From positions 186,001 to 250,000 of the forward strand of contig JAFPXH010000005.1 in the NCBI GenBank assembly GCA_017394705.1: a stretch of 64,000 bases of DNA. The letters run 5' to 3'. Shown piece after piece: positions 1 to 8,352 of the stretch. The notes under the pieces were generated by a model that saw only the letters and a program-made list of their open reading frames with translations, was not told where the DNA came from and ran no database searches. The translations under genes and the position numbers were made by a program. Source of the DNA: Paludibacteraceae bacterium (GTDB taxonomy: Bacteria; Bacteroidota; Bacteroidia; Bacteroidales; Paludibacteraceae). The first letter of the stretch is position 1. Every line of letters starts with the position of its first letter.

Positions 1-2
1 GC

Positions 3-1583
3 GGATGGCAAATCCCGCTCAAGGAGCATGAGCACCATCACCATCACGAAGAAGGAGAACATTGCGACCATCAATCGCTCTATACAGGCTTGTTGGCGCA
101 TTACGGACAGAGTTTTATGGCAATGGACGGAAACCACGATTCGTTTGTGGATATGCCTAAAGTTATCAATGCCAACCTCGCCAATCGTTGGTTCTACCGC
201 CATGGTGATTATACCTTCCAGGCTTTTGTCCGCGGACTGTATGATCGCCGGCTTGCCGGACAAATAGCGCATAACCGACCACCGGTCGCTAATCCGTATC
301 AAATACGGTTGAATACTTGGCGTGTTGAGGGCTTCCTCAAGAATGGCTACGTCTATGACGATGAAAGTGGTTCAAGTATTGCACTCATCACGGCGGTCAG
401 TTATCATAATCTCGATAACACCTACGGGCCTCGCAACTGGCGCGCGGCGCAACTCAATGGATATATCAATGGTATTTGGCAGCGTAACTGGGAAGGGGCG
501 GGACTCATCGATAATGACCATCGGCTCTCGGCTGGTGTATCACTTAATATTGACAAATATTGGGAATCCCTGACCGCAAACCTCATGCCGTTAACCCCTA
601 ACTCTTTAGACCGTATTGAATATACTCCGGGCATTTTTGCCGAGTATAGTTATACTTACGCGGAGATACTCTCTCTCGTGGCTGGTGTGCGCGCAGACTG
701 GTCCAGCAGATATGGGTTTTTCTTTACGCCAAGAGCCAATGTACGCTATTCACCTTTCCCGTGGTGGACACTCAGAGCCAGCGCCGGGCTCGGCTATCGT
801 TCGCCTAATGCTATCGCGGATAATGCGTTCATCTTGCCGTCAGCAAGAGTTATCCATCTTACGGAAAATATCATGCAGGAACGGGCGGCTAATACTGGAA
901 TAAGTACCACGTTCTTTATCCCCATGGGGAATAGGGAACTTCAACTCTCTGCGGAGTATTACTACACGCATTTCATCAACTCAGTCATTGTGGATTTGGA
1001 CCGGGATCCACATGCCGTGCATATCTATAATCAGTCGGATATACCCGGCGCTAAATCGTTCGCGCATAGTGCGCAAGTAGAGGCTTCTATCGAGGTCCTG
1101 CGAGGATGGACATGGACGGCTGCTTTCCGATGGACGGATATAAAACAAACAAACATCAATGCTAACGGCGAGGCCGAGCTACGGGTGAAACCGCTCACCA
1201 GCAGGTTTAAAGGTGTTATCACTACCTCGTATCAAACGCCTTTGAAAAAATGGCAGTTTGATGTCACGGCCCAATTCAACGGAGTGAGCCGGATGCCGGA
1301 TGGCTTCACCGCTTATGGCGATTTAAATGGAGGTTATGGTACGCCTAAACCGCTAACTTGGTATCCGCAACTCATGGCGCAGATAACCAAGTATTTCCGA
1401 AATTGCAGTCTCTATGTGGGAGCTGAGAATATGACCAATTTCCGGCAATCAGACCCTATTATCGGATGGGAAGATCCGTATGGACCTGATTTTGATGCCT
1501 CGATGGTTTGTGGACCTACCTCTGGATGGAAAGTGTATATGGGTTTCCGTTATGACTTGGAGAAGGGACTATCGTCGCATTGA
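3..1583 (+). CDS. TonB-dependent outer-membrane receptor, C-terminal part (5' end outside window)
   Basis: The reading frame is open from the window edge to a TGA at 1581-1583, so the N-terminus and plug are missing. The visible part alternates aromatic and polar residues in strands such as YSPFPWWTLRASAGLGYRSP and SLYVGAENMTNFRQSDPIIG, which is typical of the C-terminal half of a TonB-dependent receptor barrel. The last strand reads WKVYMGFRYDL, followed by a short tail. TonB-dependent receptors import siderophores, metals, cobalamin or glycans across the outer membrane. A histidine-rich stretch at nucleotides 27-77 (EHEHHHHHEEGEHCDHQ) would lie in a loop and hints at a metal substrate, but this is inference. 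The 3' end overlaps the convergent queH end by 15 bp. Confidence 0.85.
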   Translation, partial: GWQIPLKEHEHHHHHEEGEHCDHQSLYTGLLAHYGQSFMAMDGNHDSFVDMPKVINANLANRWFYRHGDYTFQAFVRGLYDRRLAGQIAHNRPPVANPYQIRLNTWRVEGFLKNGYVYDDESGSSIALITAVSYHNLDNTYGPRNWRAAQLNGYINGIWQRNWEGAGLIDNDHRLSAGVSLNIDKYWESLTANLMPLTPNSLDRIEYTPGIFAEYSYTYAEILSLVAGVRADWSSRYGFFFTPRANVRYSPFPWWTLRASAGLGYRSPNAIADNAFILPSARVIHLTENIMQERAANTGISTTFFIPMGNRELQLSAEYYYTHFINSVIVDLDRDPHAVHIYNQSDIPGAKSFAHSAQVEASIEVLRGWTWTAAFRWTDIKQTNINANGEAELRVKPLTSRFKGVITTSYQTPLKKWQFDVTAQFNGVSRMPDGFTAYGDLNGGYGTPKPLTWYPQLMAQITKYFRNCSLYVGAENMTNFRQSDPIIGWEDPYGPDFDASMVCGPTSGWKVYMGFRYDLEKGLSSH

Positions 1584-2225
1584 GAATTCGCAACCGCAAT
1601 ACTGCTGGTTGTAGAATCCATATTCCTTGAGCAATGTATTGCGTCGTTCCTGGAGACCGTCTTTGCGCCAGTTCTGTGCCCAGAAATGCACAGGTTCATG
1701 AAGAATACTGTTGCTCGGATATTTATTTACCATCTCTGCGGCTCGAAGGCCTGCAGCATTCACTTGGTCTAAGTTTTTCCATCGCGAAGAGGCAAGGGTA
1801 GTGGCGAAGAACGGGATGTCTAACTCCTGTGCTTTGCGCGCGGTCGAAAACAAACGATGATAGAAGCACGCTGAACAGCGTTTGCCGCATTCTGGCTCTT
1901 GTTCCAGACCTTTCACGCTAAACAACCACTCCGCGTGTTGTGCGTCCCAACTACTATTCTCCTTCTCTTTACAGAGGGCTGGGGTAGCATCCTTCCGGTC
2001 GGCATCTATCCATTGGATGCCTAATGAATCTGCATGTCTTTTGCTTTCGCTCTTCCGTATTTCGTATTCCTCGAATGGATATATATTCGGGTTGTAGTAA
2101 TAGATGATGGGCTCTATTTCATGTGCCAACAGCCATTCTACTATCGCACTTGAGCATGGCGCGCAGCACGCATGTAACAATACCTGCGTACATCCCTCCG
2201 GTACTATGATTCTTTCACCTTTCAC
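1569..2225 (-). CDS. queH: Epoxyqueuosine reductase QueH
   Basis: The 218-residue protein has the QueH (DUF208) signature: an N-terminal LLHACCAPCSS motif, a second cysteine cluster CGKRCSACFYHRL near residue 120, the TTLASSRWKN segment, and the C-terminal QYCGCEFS motif. QueH reduces epoxyqueuosine to queuosine in tRNA with a metal/Fe-S site held by these cysteines and replaces QueG in many anaerobes. The best start is a GTG that lies inside a run of CTTTCCA-type repeats, so the first residues (MKGERIIVPEG) are probably repeat-derived. It lies just downstream of the O-methyltransferase on the same strand and probably shares its transcript. Confidence 0.88.
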   Translation of the reverse strand: MKGERIIVPEGCTQVLLHACCAPCSSAIVEWLLAHEIEPIIYYYNPNIYPFEEYEIRKSESKRHADSLGIQWIDADRKDATPALCKEKENSSWDAQHAEWLFSVKGLEQEPECGKRCSACFYHRLFSTARKAQELDIPFFATTLASSRWKNLDQVNAAGLRAAEMVNKYPSNSILHEPVHFWAQNWRKDGLQERRNTLLKEYGFYNQQYCGCEFSMRR

Positions 2226-2299
2226 TTTCCACTTTCCACTTTAATCTTTTCACTTTCCACTTTTCACTTTCCACTTTCACCTTTCACTTTTCACCTTCC
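2218..2299. repeat. Heptamer-like simple repeat (CTTTCCA/CTTTTCA) at a gene junction
   Basis: About eleven imperfect 7-9 bp units of the CACTTTC type fill the junction between queH and the O-methyltransferase. The repeat encodes the last residues of the methyltransferase (KVKSER) and the first residues of QueH, so both proteins have tails or heads made from it. Similar short-period spacers occur at many other junctions in this window. Confidence 0.85.
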
Positions 2300-2957
2300 T
2301 CGCGATTGTCAGTCCGTCACGCAGAGGTAGGATGACTTGCTCAAAGCGCTCATCTTCAGCCAGTTGGTCATTAAATGCCCGCAGTCCCAATGTCTGCTTG
2401 TCGCGATCATAGGCAGCATCTATTATATGTCCGTCCCAAAGGGTGTTATCTGCCAATAAAAAACCACCTACAGGCATCAATGGATACACCAGATTCAAAT
2501 AATCACAGTATTCTCGCTTGTCTGCATCAATGAACACCAAATCGAACTTTTCCCCGCATACTTTTAATTGCTCGTCTCTAACCTCTAACTTCTCACCTCT
2601 AACACTTAACACCTCTTTCGCATCGCCGATAATAAGGTCTATGCGCTCTCCAAAGGGTGATAAGGCCAAATTCCTGAGAATTGTCTCTTCCAGCTCATCG
2701 TTATGCTCTATCGTAATTAGACGCCCGCCTTCTGCAAGGCCTTCTGCCAGACATAGGGCTGAGTAACCGGTGAAGGTTCCTAATTCTAATATACGTTTCG
2801 GCTTAAGCATATGGCTGATCATGCTCAATACACGACCTTGCACATGCCCGCTCAGCATATGAGGGTTCAGCACATGGTTATAAGTTGAACGGACAATAGT
2901 TTGCAAGGCTTCATCCTCCGCCGTTGTATGAACACTTATATATTCTTCTAATGTCAT
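2277..2957 (-). CDS. SAM-dependent O-methyltransferase (caffeoyl-CoA OMT / YrrM family)
   Basis: The 226-residue protein matches the class I O-methyltransferase family: motif I ILELGTFTGYSALCLAEGL near residue 57, the acidic end of strand 2 in LITIEHNDE, the metal/substrate motif VFIDADKREYCDY, and LLADNTLWDG. Family members methylate hydroxyls on small molecules or on tRNA wobble hydroxyuridine (TrmR). The substrate cannot be told here. Residues about 116-135 (VRGEKLEVRDEQLKVCGEKF) are a low-complexity insertion encoded by a short-period DNA repeat. The start codon is the last of seven near-identical ATG units in a 23-bp tandem repeat upstream. Confidence 0.85.
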   Translation of the reverse strand: MTLEEYISVHTTAEDEALQTIVRSTYNHVLNPHMLSGHVQGRVLSMISHMLKPKRILELGTFTGYSALCLAEGLAEGGRLITIEHNDELEETILRNLALSPFGERIDLIIGDAKEVLSVRGEKLEVRDEQLKVCGEKFDLVFIDADKREYCDYLNLVYPLMPVGGFLLADNTLWDGHIIDAAYDRDKQTLGLRAFNDQLAEDERFEQVILPLRDGLTIARKVKSER

Positions 2958-3104
2958 TTCTGTCAGTCTCCTAATGTCATTTCTATCGGTCTCCTAATGT
3001 CATTTCTGTCGGTCTCCTAATGTCATTTCTGGCAGTCTTCTAATGTCATTTCTGTCGGTCTTCTAATGTCATTTCTGTCTGTCTTCTAATGTCATTTCTG
3101 TCAG
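2950..3104 (-). repeat. 23-bp tandem repeat carrying RBS plus ATG (six full units and one partial)
   Basis: Units start at 2950, 2973, 2996, 3019, 3042, 3065 and 3088 on the plus strand. On the minus strand each reads AGGAGA or AGAAGA, about 8 nt, then AAATGACATT, so every unit has a start codon and most have a Shine-Dalgarno-like box. The unit nearest the gene supplies the real methyltransferase start (MTLEEY). Upstream units would encode 5-8 residue peptides (MTLEDRQK, MTLGDRQK and similar). The upper ones end in TGA that overlaps the next ATG as ATGA. The repeat looks like a duplication of the gene's own translation start. Confidence 0.9.
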
Positions 3105-3136
3105 TAGGTTAACTCACTCAGGCACACAATCCGCTG

Positions 3137-3167
3137 CAAAGATAATACAAAAAATCTGAATACACAA
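3137..3167 (-). promoter_or_regulatory. Promoter of the O-methyltransferase-queH unit
   Basis: On the minus strand there is TTG (3167-3165), 20 bp, then TATCTTTG (3144-3137), a perfect match to the Bacteroidota -33/-7 promoter pattern. Transcription would start near 3131, so the whole 23-bp repeat array is in the mRNA leader. Confidence 0.8.
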
Positions 3168-3189
3168 GAATTACTATCTAAAATTATAT

Positions 3190-3281
3190 CATTTTCGCAC
3201 ATTTTTCGCACTATTTTCGCACTCTTTACCTATCCTTACCATAAGATACCCACAAGATACCCATAAGATAGCCATAAGATA
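3190..3281. repeat. Two short 11-bp tandem repeats
   Basis: Positions 3190-3222 hold three units of about 11 bp ending TTTTCGCAC. Positions 3238-3281 hold four 11-bp units of the form NCCATAAGATA. Both lie in the 525-bp gap between the O-methyltransferase and the Lrp-type gene, which holds no gene of its own. Confidence 0.75.
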
Positions 3282-3325
3282 AAGACCTCATTTTTGCAAG
3301 TAAACGCATTTGGGGGCGTTTATAT

Positions 3326-3350
3326 AGTATATATACTACGTATATATACT
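3326..3350. repeat. AT-rich inverted repeat, also found at 44419
   Basis: Arms AGTATATATAC and GTATATATACT are separated by TAC and form a perfect 11-bp inverted repeat. The core TATATACTACGTATATA recurs at 44419-44437 in another intergenic region. It could be an operator or a small dispersed element. A second hairpin (AAACGC/GCGTTT) lies just upstream at 3302-3321. Confidence 0.6.
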
Positions 3351-3420
3351 GTTTTTGTTATATTTTGGCGCATAAGCGAAACTTAAAAGAAAAGAAAATC
3401 AATTTATTTTTCGCGCGTAC

Positions 3421-3451
3421 TTGCACATATCAAAAAAAAGCAGTAAATTTG
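3421..3451 (+). promoter_or_regulatory. Promoter of the Lrp/AsnC-trpS unit
   Basis: TTG at 3421-3423, 20 bp, then TAAATTTG at 3444-3451 fits the Bacteroidota promoter pattern. The predicted start near 3457 leaves a leader of about 26 nt before the ATG at 3483. Confidence 0.8.
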
Positions 3452-3482
3452 CGGCAAATTTTAATTATGTAATTACTTTATC

Positions 3483-3941
3483 ATGGAAAAGATTGACGAA
3501 TTAGATCGTAAGATCTTGAAGATTCTGACCAAGAGTGCGCGTATTCCGTTTAAGGACGTAGCTGCCCAATGCGGCGTGAGCCGTGCGGCTATTCACCAGC
3601 GTGTGCAGAAAATGGTGGACAATGGTGTTATCACGGGTTCCAGTTATCATGTACAGCCCAAACTGTTAGGTTATCAGCTTTGTGTGTATATAGGAATTAA
3701 GATGGAGAAAGCATCGATGTATAATCAAGTGATTGCCGCATTGGAGCAGATTCCCGAGGTAGTTGAGGCGCAATATACGTTAGGTGCTTTCGGCTTGCTA
3801 ATCAAGGTGTTTGCGCATGACAACGAGCATTTGCTCGCATTGCTGAATACGAAAATACAGGTTATCCCGGGCGTGGCTGATACGACAACGCTGACTGCAT
3901 TGGCGCAGCCGATTTATCGTCAATTACCGATTGAGGTTTAG
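3483..3941 (+). CDS. Lrp/AsnC family transcriptional regulator
   Basis: The 152-residue protein has the usual Lrp size and layout. An N-terminal winged-helix region (LDRKILKILTKSARIPFKDV, then CGVSRAAIHQRVQKM) is followed by a RAM/AsnC ligand-binding domain with VPEVVEAQY-like and GAFGLLIKVFA segments. Such proteins sense amino acids and form octamers. It lies 21 bp upstream of trpS on the same strand and has its own good promoter, so it may be co-transcribed with trpS. The ligand is unknown. Confidence 0.9.
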   Translation: MEKIDELDRKILKILTKSARIPFKDVAAQCGVSRAAIHQRVQKMVDNGVITGSSYHVQPKLLGYQLCVYIGIKMEKASMYNQVIAALEQIPEVVEAQYTLGAFGLLIKVFAHDNEHLLALLNTKIQVIPGVADTTTLTALAQPIYRQLPIEV

Positions 3942-3962
3942 TGTTTATTGTTTAGAAGATAG

Positions 3963-4952
3963 ATGGAAAGAGTAATTAGCGGCATACGACCTACGGGAAA
4001 CTTGCACCTTGGCAATTATTTCGGTGCAGTAAAGAGTTTTGTAAAGATGCAGGATGAATATGACTGCATGTTCTTTATCGCCGATTGGCACTCGCTGACG
4101 ACACACCCGACACCGGAGAATATCAAACGGTCCGTAAAGACCATACTTAGTGAATACTTGGCTTGCGGTATTGATCCCGAGAAAGCGCCCATATACGTAC
4201 AGAGCGATGTGAAGCAGGTATTAGAGTTATACCTATACTTGAACATGAACGCTTATCTGGGCGAGTTGGAGCGTGTAACGTCTTTCAAGGAGAAAGTACG
4301 CAAACAGCCGGATAACGTCAATGCCGGTTTGTTGACTTATCCTTGTCTGATGGCTGCGGATATACTGATGCACAAGGCAGACAAAGTGCCGGTAGGTAAG
4401 GACCAAGAGCAAAATATGGAGATGGCACGTCTGTTTGCCCGCCGTTTCAACCGAATTTATAACGTGGAGTACTTCAAAGAACCGCAATCGTTCCATTTCG
4501 CAGACAAAGCAGTCAAAGTGCCGGGATTGGACGGAAGCGGTAAGATGGGCAAAAGTGAAGGCAACTGCATTTATCTCTGCGATGACGAAAAGACTGTGAC
4601 GAAGAAAATCATGCGAGCGGTAACAGACAGCGGTCCTACTCAACTGAATCAAGAGAAACCGGAGGTGATACAGAACCTGTTCACTTTCTGCGAACTGATT
4701 AGCGGTAAAGAGGCGGCGGATTATTACAATGACCTCTATAATCGCATGGAGATTCGCTACGGCGATATGAAGAAACAGATTGCAGCCGACTGCAACACAC
4801 TCCTTCAACCAATTCGCGAGCGCATTGAGGCCTATGCAAATGATGATGCGCTGCTGGATAAAATTATGCGCCAGGGAGCGGAAAAAGCCGCTGCACGCGC
4901 AGAGAAAACCATCGAAGAGGTTCGCGAGATTATCGGGTTTAGGAAGATTTAG
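3963..4952 (+). CDS. trpS: Tryptophanyl-tRNA synthetase
   Basis: The 329-residue class Ic synthetase charges tRNA-Trp with tryptophan in the cytoplasm. The start reads MERVISGIRPTGNLHLGNYFGA, with the HIGH-type signature as HLGN. The KMSKS-type loop is KMGKSEGN near residue 195. GLLTYPCLMAADILMHKAD and VPVGKDQEQN are the tryptophan- and ATP-pocket motifs. Length and motif spacing are normal. Confidence 0.96.
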   Translation: MERVISGIRPTGNLHLGNYFGAVKSFVKMQDEYDCMFFIADWHSLTTHPTPENIKRSVKTILSEYLACGIDPEKAPIYVQSDVKQVLELYLYLNMNAYLGELERVTSFKEKVRKQPDNVNAGLLTYPCLMAADILMHKADKVPVGKDQEQNMEMARLFARRFNRIYNVEYFKEPQSFHFADKAVKVPGLDGSGKMGKSEGNCIYLCDDEKTVTKKIMRAVTDSGPTQLNQEKPEVIQNLFTFCELISGKEAADYYNDLYNRMEIRYGDMKKQIAADCNTLLQPIRERIEAYANDDALLDKIMRQGAEKAAARAEKTIEEVREIIGFRKI

Positions 4953-4968
4953 TGTTAAGAGGTTTGCT

Positions 4969-5226
4969 ATGAAAAAGGGATTAATCATATTATTAGCCAT
5001 AATCGGAATGGGCGCTGTGTGTGCAACAGAGCCCATTGACGACGTCTATTACTGGCCGGCGGTGCAGAGTAAGAATGAAGAAAAGAAAGAGATAGTGAAT
5101 GAGAAAGTGAGTGAAGAAAAGAATGAGGGAGCGAGTGAGTTAGGGAATGAAGAAAAGAACCAGAAGAAAGAAGTAGAGTTTGTTAATGTGCAAGACACAA
5201 CTGTGACTATCAAAATTAATCGTTAA
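4969..5226 (+). CDS. Small secreted protein with a low-complexity Glu/Lys-rich middle
   Basis: I do not recognise this 85-residue protein. The start at 4969 gives a clear signal peptide (MKKGLIILLAIIGMGAVCA) followed by TEPIDDVYYWPA, a charged stretch of NEEKKE/SEEKNE/GNEEKN units (nucleotides about 5070-5175), and a C-terminal TTVTIKINR. The charged part is encoded by a short-period DNA repeat (GAATGAAGAAAAGAA-like units). It lies between trpS and the outer-membrane protein gene. Its signal-peptide DNA resembles that of the next gene, so the two may be functionally paired. Confidence 0.55.
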   Translation: MKKGLIILLAIIGMGAVCATEPIDDVYYWPAVQSKNEEKKEIVNEKVSEEKNEGASELGNEEKNQKKEVEFVNVQDTTVTIKINR

Positions 5227-5262
5227 TGATTGAATAATGCACTTTCGGTGCTTAATGATCGA

Positions 5263-6594
5263 ATGATGAGAAGGGTATTAATCATATTATTGGCAGTGCT
5301 GGGAGTAGGGACGCTTTCTGCGCAAGACTATGCACGTATGACCGAGCGCACTATTATGGGAACGGCCCGTTATGTGGGTTTCGGTGGCGCCATGTCGGCT
5401 ATCGGAGGTGATCCCTCTGCTGTAAGAGATAATGTAGCCGGATTGGGACTTTATCGCCGTACAGAACTGATACTCACATTGGATTATGCGTATGACCGGA
5501 CATGGCAAAAGAGTGTGGAAGGTATTCAGAACACCCATCTCTTCATGGCTCCGGAGGCATCGTTAGTACTCAGTTTGCCTATCCTTAAAGCCGATGAACA
5601 AGGTATATTGGCGCATAATTTCATGTTCTCATATCATCGTCTTCAGTCTTACGCACGCCGTATAGACGCTTCCGGTGATACAGTTCCTTCGCTGGGTAAT
5701 CTCTTCGCTAGCACGGGAGCCGATTTAGGCATCGCCTATTGTACTGATCGTACTGCGAAAGCCAATTACTTAACCCTCAAAGAGAGCGGTTATGCTAATG
5801 AATATGGAATCGATTGGTCGATGAATATATCCAACCGCTGGTATGTAGGTTTAGGTTTGCGTGTCCAGTCGTACATGCTGTCCTCTGATGCGGATTATGA
5901 AGAGACTTTCTCTCAGGTGAGCGCCACCGGTAAGTTGTATTACAATCGCAATCAGACCAGGGTTATCTACAGTGGCGCGAGTTTCAATCTTTCTGCAGGT
6001 TTTATCTATCGTCCGGTCTCCTGGTTCCGTTTAGGTTTCGGTCTGCAGACACCTTCACTGGGCTCGCTGAACATCTCCTCTTCCGGTGAACTGACGGCGC
6101 AGACGGATTCACTCCGTTCATCCCGTGCTCCGTACAAAGGAGACACATTTTCGGATTTTCATCAACCGCTGCATTTGAGCTCTTCTGCAGCCTTCCAGAT
6201 AGGCTATTATGGCCTAATAGCTTTTCAATACGACTACTATCATCAGAAAGACGAAGCGGATATTCATTCCCTGCGTGCAGGAGTAGAAATAATACCTGTT
6301 CCGGGCATGTATATCAATGCCGGTTATGTATATGAGAGCACGTTTAAGCGACAAGATAAAATGGTACCCGTAGATCCTACTTTAGACCGTCAGGATGCTT
6401 ACTTTATGCGTCCACGCTGGTCGCAGTATGCGTCCATAGCACTGGGTTACCGAGGCAAATATGCGATTGTCCAAGCTGCCTATCAGTACCGCTGGCAAGG
6501 CATCAACATGTATGCCCACGAGGCGGCTGATCCATATGACATCCGGACAAACACCCATCGCGTGGTGGTGACGATAGGATGGCATAGGTATTGA
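5263..6594 (+). CDS. Outer-membrane beta-barrel protein (OmpP1/FadL-like)
   Basis: From ATG 5263 the 443-residue product starts MMRRVLIILLAVLGVGTLSAQ, a signal peptide cut after LSA. It continues YARMTERTIMGTARYVGFGGAMSAIGGDPSAV, where the GGAMSAIGGDPSAV segment is typical of the N-terminal hatch of FadL/OmpP1-like barrels in Bacteroidales. Many amphipathic strands follow and the protein ends THRVVVTIGWHRY. FadL-type barrels move hydrophobic compounds across the outer membrane. The substrate is not known here. An upstream in-frame TTG at 5230 is less likely because it would bury the signal peptide. Confidence 0.75.
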   Translation: MMRRVLIILLAVLGVGTLSAQDYARMTERTIMGTARYVGFGGAMSAIGGDPSAVRDNVAGLGLYRRTELILTLDYAYDRTWQKSVEGIQNTHLFMAPEASLVLSLPILKADEQGILAHNFMFSYHRLQSYARRIDASGDTVPSLGNLFASTGADLGIAYCTDRTAKANYLTLKESGYANEYGIDWSMNISNRWYVGLGLRVQSYMLSSDADYEETFSQVSATGKLYYNRNQTRVIYSGASFNLSAGFIYRPVSWFRLGFGLQTPSLGSLNISSSGELTAQTDSLRSSRAPYKGDTFSDFHQPLHLSSSAAFQIGYYGLIAFQYDYYHQKDEADIHSLRAGVEIIPVPGMYINAGYVYESTFKRQDKMVPVDPTLDRQDAYFMRPRWSQYASIALGYRGKYAIVQAAYQYRWQGINMYAHEAADPYDIRTNTHRVVVTIGWHRY

Positions 6595-6623
6595 TTTGTC
6601 ATTTGTCATTTGAAATTATAATA

Positions 6624-6797
6624 TTATAGCATCTGTGTAGCAATAGGAACCGGAAAACTCAACACATAATTTATACCGAGTGCAAATGCTTCACTAATGG
6701 CGTGCCGATACTCTACGCCGTGACCCGGAAACGGTAGCGATGAGGTGGTCGGATTACAGAGGAAAAAGCAGGCCTCAAATCCTATTCTCAGGAGTTT
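6624..6797 (-). pseudogene. Possible remnant of a protein C-terminus
   Basis: In the 258-bp gap before the pectinesterases a minus-strand frame stays open for 57 codons without a start. It encodes a protein-like segment (FPGHGVEYRHAISEAF, then ALGINYVLSFPVPIATQML) and ends in TAA at 6624-6626. The codons look natural and the segment looks like the end of a real protein, but I do not recognise the family. It may be the relic of a gene cut off when the pectinesterase genes arrived, or chance. Confidence 0.3.
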
Positions 6798-6852
6798 TTA
6801 CGAGAGAACGCTACACAGATGTTTTTTTTTGAAAACCGAACATACACAGATA

Positions 6853-8352
6853 ATGAATAAAGTCCTTTCTTTGGCGTCAGCACTGCTGATGAGTTTGATA
6901 AGCATGGCAGGCAATAACCTGTTATGGGACTATAGTGCGGCGGCACCGACTAACAATCCGGATAACGGCCTTTATTTCTCGGGCACCGTCAACGACGAAG
7001 AAGGATTTCGAAACGGACTGAAGGGCATTAAGTTGAATAGCGATGGTTATTGCTATTTTACCAAGGCGCCTGTAGCGGGTGTACTGAAGTTGACATTTGG
7101 CCCGCGTAGCGGTCTGAACCGTGCCTCGCTACAAGTATATACATGGAGCGGCGAGAAACCGCAGGAAGAGACACGTATTGGAGTGACATGCGAGATACGC
7201 AAATTAGGAACACAGTGTATAGCATTGACGGCAGAGCAGAATAATATATTCATCAGCCGTATGATTAATATGGAAGCCGTTCTTCAACGGATTGAGTTCG
7301 TAGAGGGCGAGACATATGAGGCTGTGCCTTGCAATCAGGATAAGGGAGAAGAGGAATCGTTGTTGCCGGTAGTGAATATTGACAGTCTGTCGGCCAACGC
7401 CCGTTTTTTCTTACGCGCGCTGGCGAACGCGAACGCAGGCGGCGAGAAGACCATCTATCTGCCAAACGGCATTTATGACTTGGGCGAGCTGACGTTGACC
7501 TCTATTGAGGCGGACGGAATACGTATTATCGGTGAATCGATGGAAGGGACTATTATCCGCAACAAGCCGGATTATCGTTTGGAGTCCATTGCCAAGACCG
7601 CCACACTGCGTATCGCCAATGATGTGGAAGGAACGTATCTGCAGAACCTGACGCTGGAGAATGCACTGGATTATTACAAGAACAACAACGGTCGTGCTGT
7701 AGCGCTTTGGGACCAAGGCACCAAGACCATCTGCAAGAATGTACGGCTGTTAAGTCATCAAGACACCTACTACAGCGACAAAGAGGGTGCACTGAAATAT
7801 TTCGAGGATTGCGAGATTCACGGCACGGTGGATTTTATCTGTGGTGATGGCAATGTGTTTTTCCAAAACTGCCTTATCTACTGCGAGCGCCGCGGTGAAA
7901 AAGGTTCACGCGGAGATGTGATTACGGCTAGTTGTGCTGCTGAGAATGACTACGGTTATATCTTCCAGGGCTGTCGTATAAAGAGTGAATGTCCGATTGT
8001 CAGTCTTGGGCGCAGTTGGAAAAATAAGCCCAAGTGCATTTATGTAAACACGACACTTGATGATAGCGAAGGTGGGTTTGAAATTGAAAATAAAGATATT
8101 CGCCGATGGACTGTCGCCGGAATGCGTGTTTTGCCGGACTTGTTCGGAGAGTACCAAACGCGAGATAGAAAAGGCAAAATCGTGTCACCAAAAGCGAATG
8201 AAGTGACCTTTACTTTCCGTGGGGAAAGCAAGACGATGAATACTATCCTGAGCCGTAAGGAAGCCAAACGGTTCAGCAAAGAGAAAGTGTTGGGTTCATG
8301 GGGTAAAGAAGCAGAAAAAATCATTTTAACCAACAAAAATTATAAACAATGA
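6853..8352 (+). CDS. Secreted pectinesterase (carbohydrate esterase family 8)
   Basis: The 499-residue protein removes methyl esters from pectin. The ATG at 6853 gives a signal peptide (MNKVLSLASALLMSLISMAG). A domain of about 160 residues (LLWDYSAAAPTNNPDNGLYF...) precedes the beta-helix catalytic domain. The CE8 motifs are present: QDTYYS, GTVDFICGDGNVFFQNC with the catalytic Asp in VDFICG, and LGRSWK for the usual LGRPW. A run of nine T lies in the leader at 6822-6830. The next gene overlaps the stop by 4 bp (ATGA), so the two are translationally coupled. Its paralogue is that next gene. Confidence 0.88.
   Translation: MNKVLSLASALLMSLISMAGNNLLWDYSAAAPTNNPDNGLYFSGTVNDEEGFRNGLKGIKLNSDGYCYFTKAPVAGVLKLTFGPRSGLNRASLQVYTWSGEKPQEETRIGVTCEIRKLGTQCIALTAEQNNIFISRMINMEAVLQRIEFVEGETYEAVPCNQDKGEEESLLPVVNIDSLSANARFFLRALANANAGGEKTIYLPNGIYDLGELTLTSIEADGIRIIGESMEGTIIRNKPDYRLESIAKTATLRIANDVEGTYLQNLTLENALDYYKNNNGRAVALWDQGTKTICKNVRLLSHQDTYYSDKEGALKYFEDCEIHGTVDFICGDGNVFFQNCLIYCERRGEKGSRGDVITASCAAENDYGYIFQGCRIKSECPIVSLGRSWKNKPKCIYVNTTLDDSEGGFEIENKDIRRWTVAGMRVLPDLFGEYQTRDRKGKIVSPKANEVTFTFRGESKTMNTILSRKEAKRFSKEKVLGSWGKEAEKIILTNKNYKQ

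Noticed and set aside
4233..5036. 267-codon ORF antisense to trpS
   Set aside because: trpS is clearly coding on the plus strand, and the antisense product has no recognisable motif and ends with unrelated sequence.
6600..6850. Riboswitch before the pectinesterase genes
   Set aside because: I compared it by eye with cobalamin, SAM, TPP and FMN motifs and saw none of their conserved cores.
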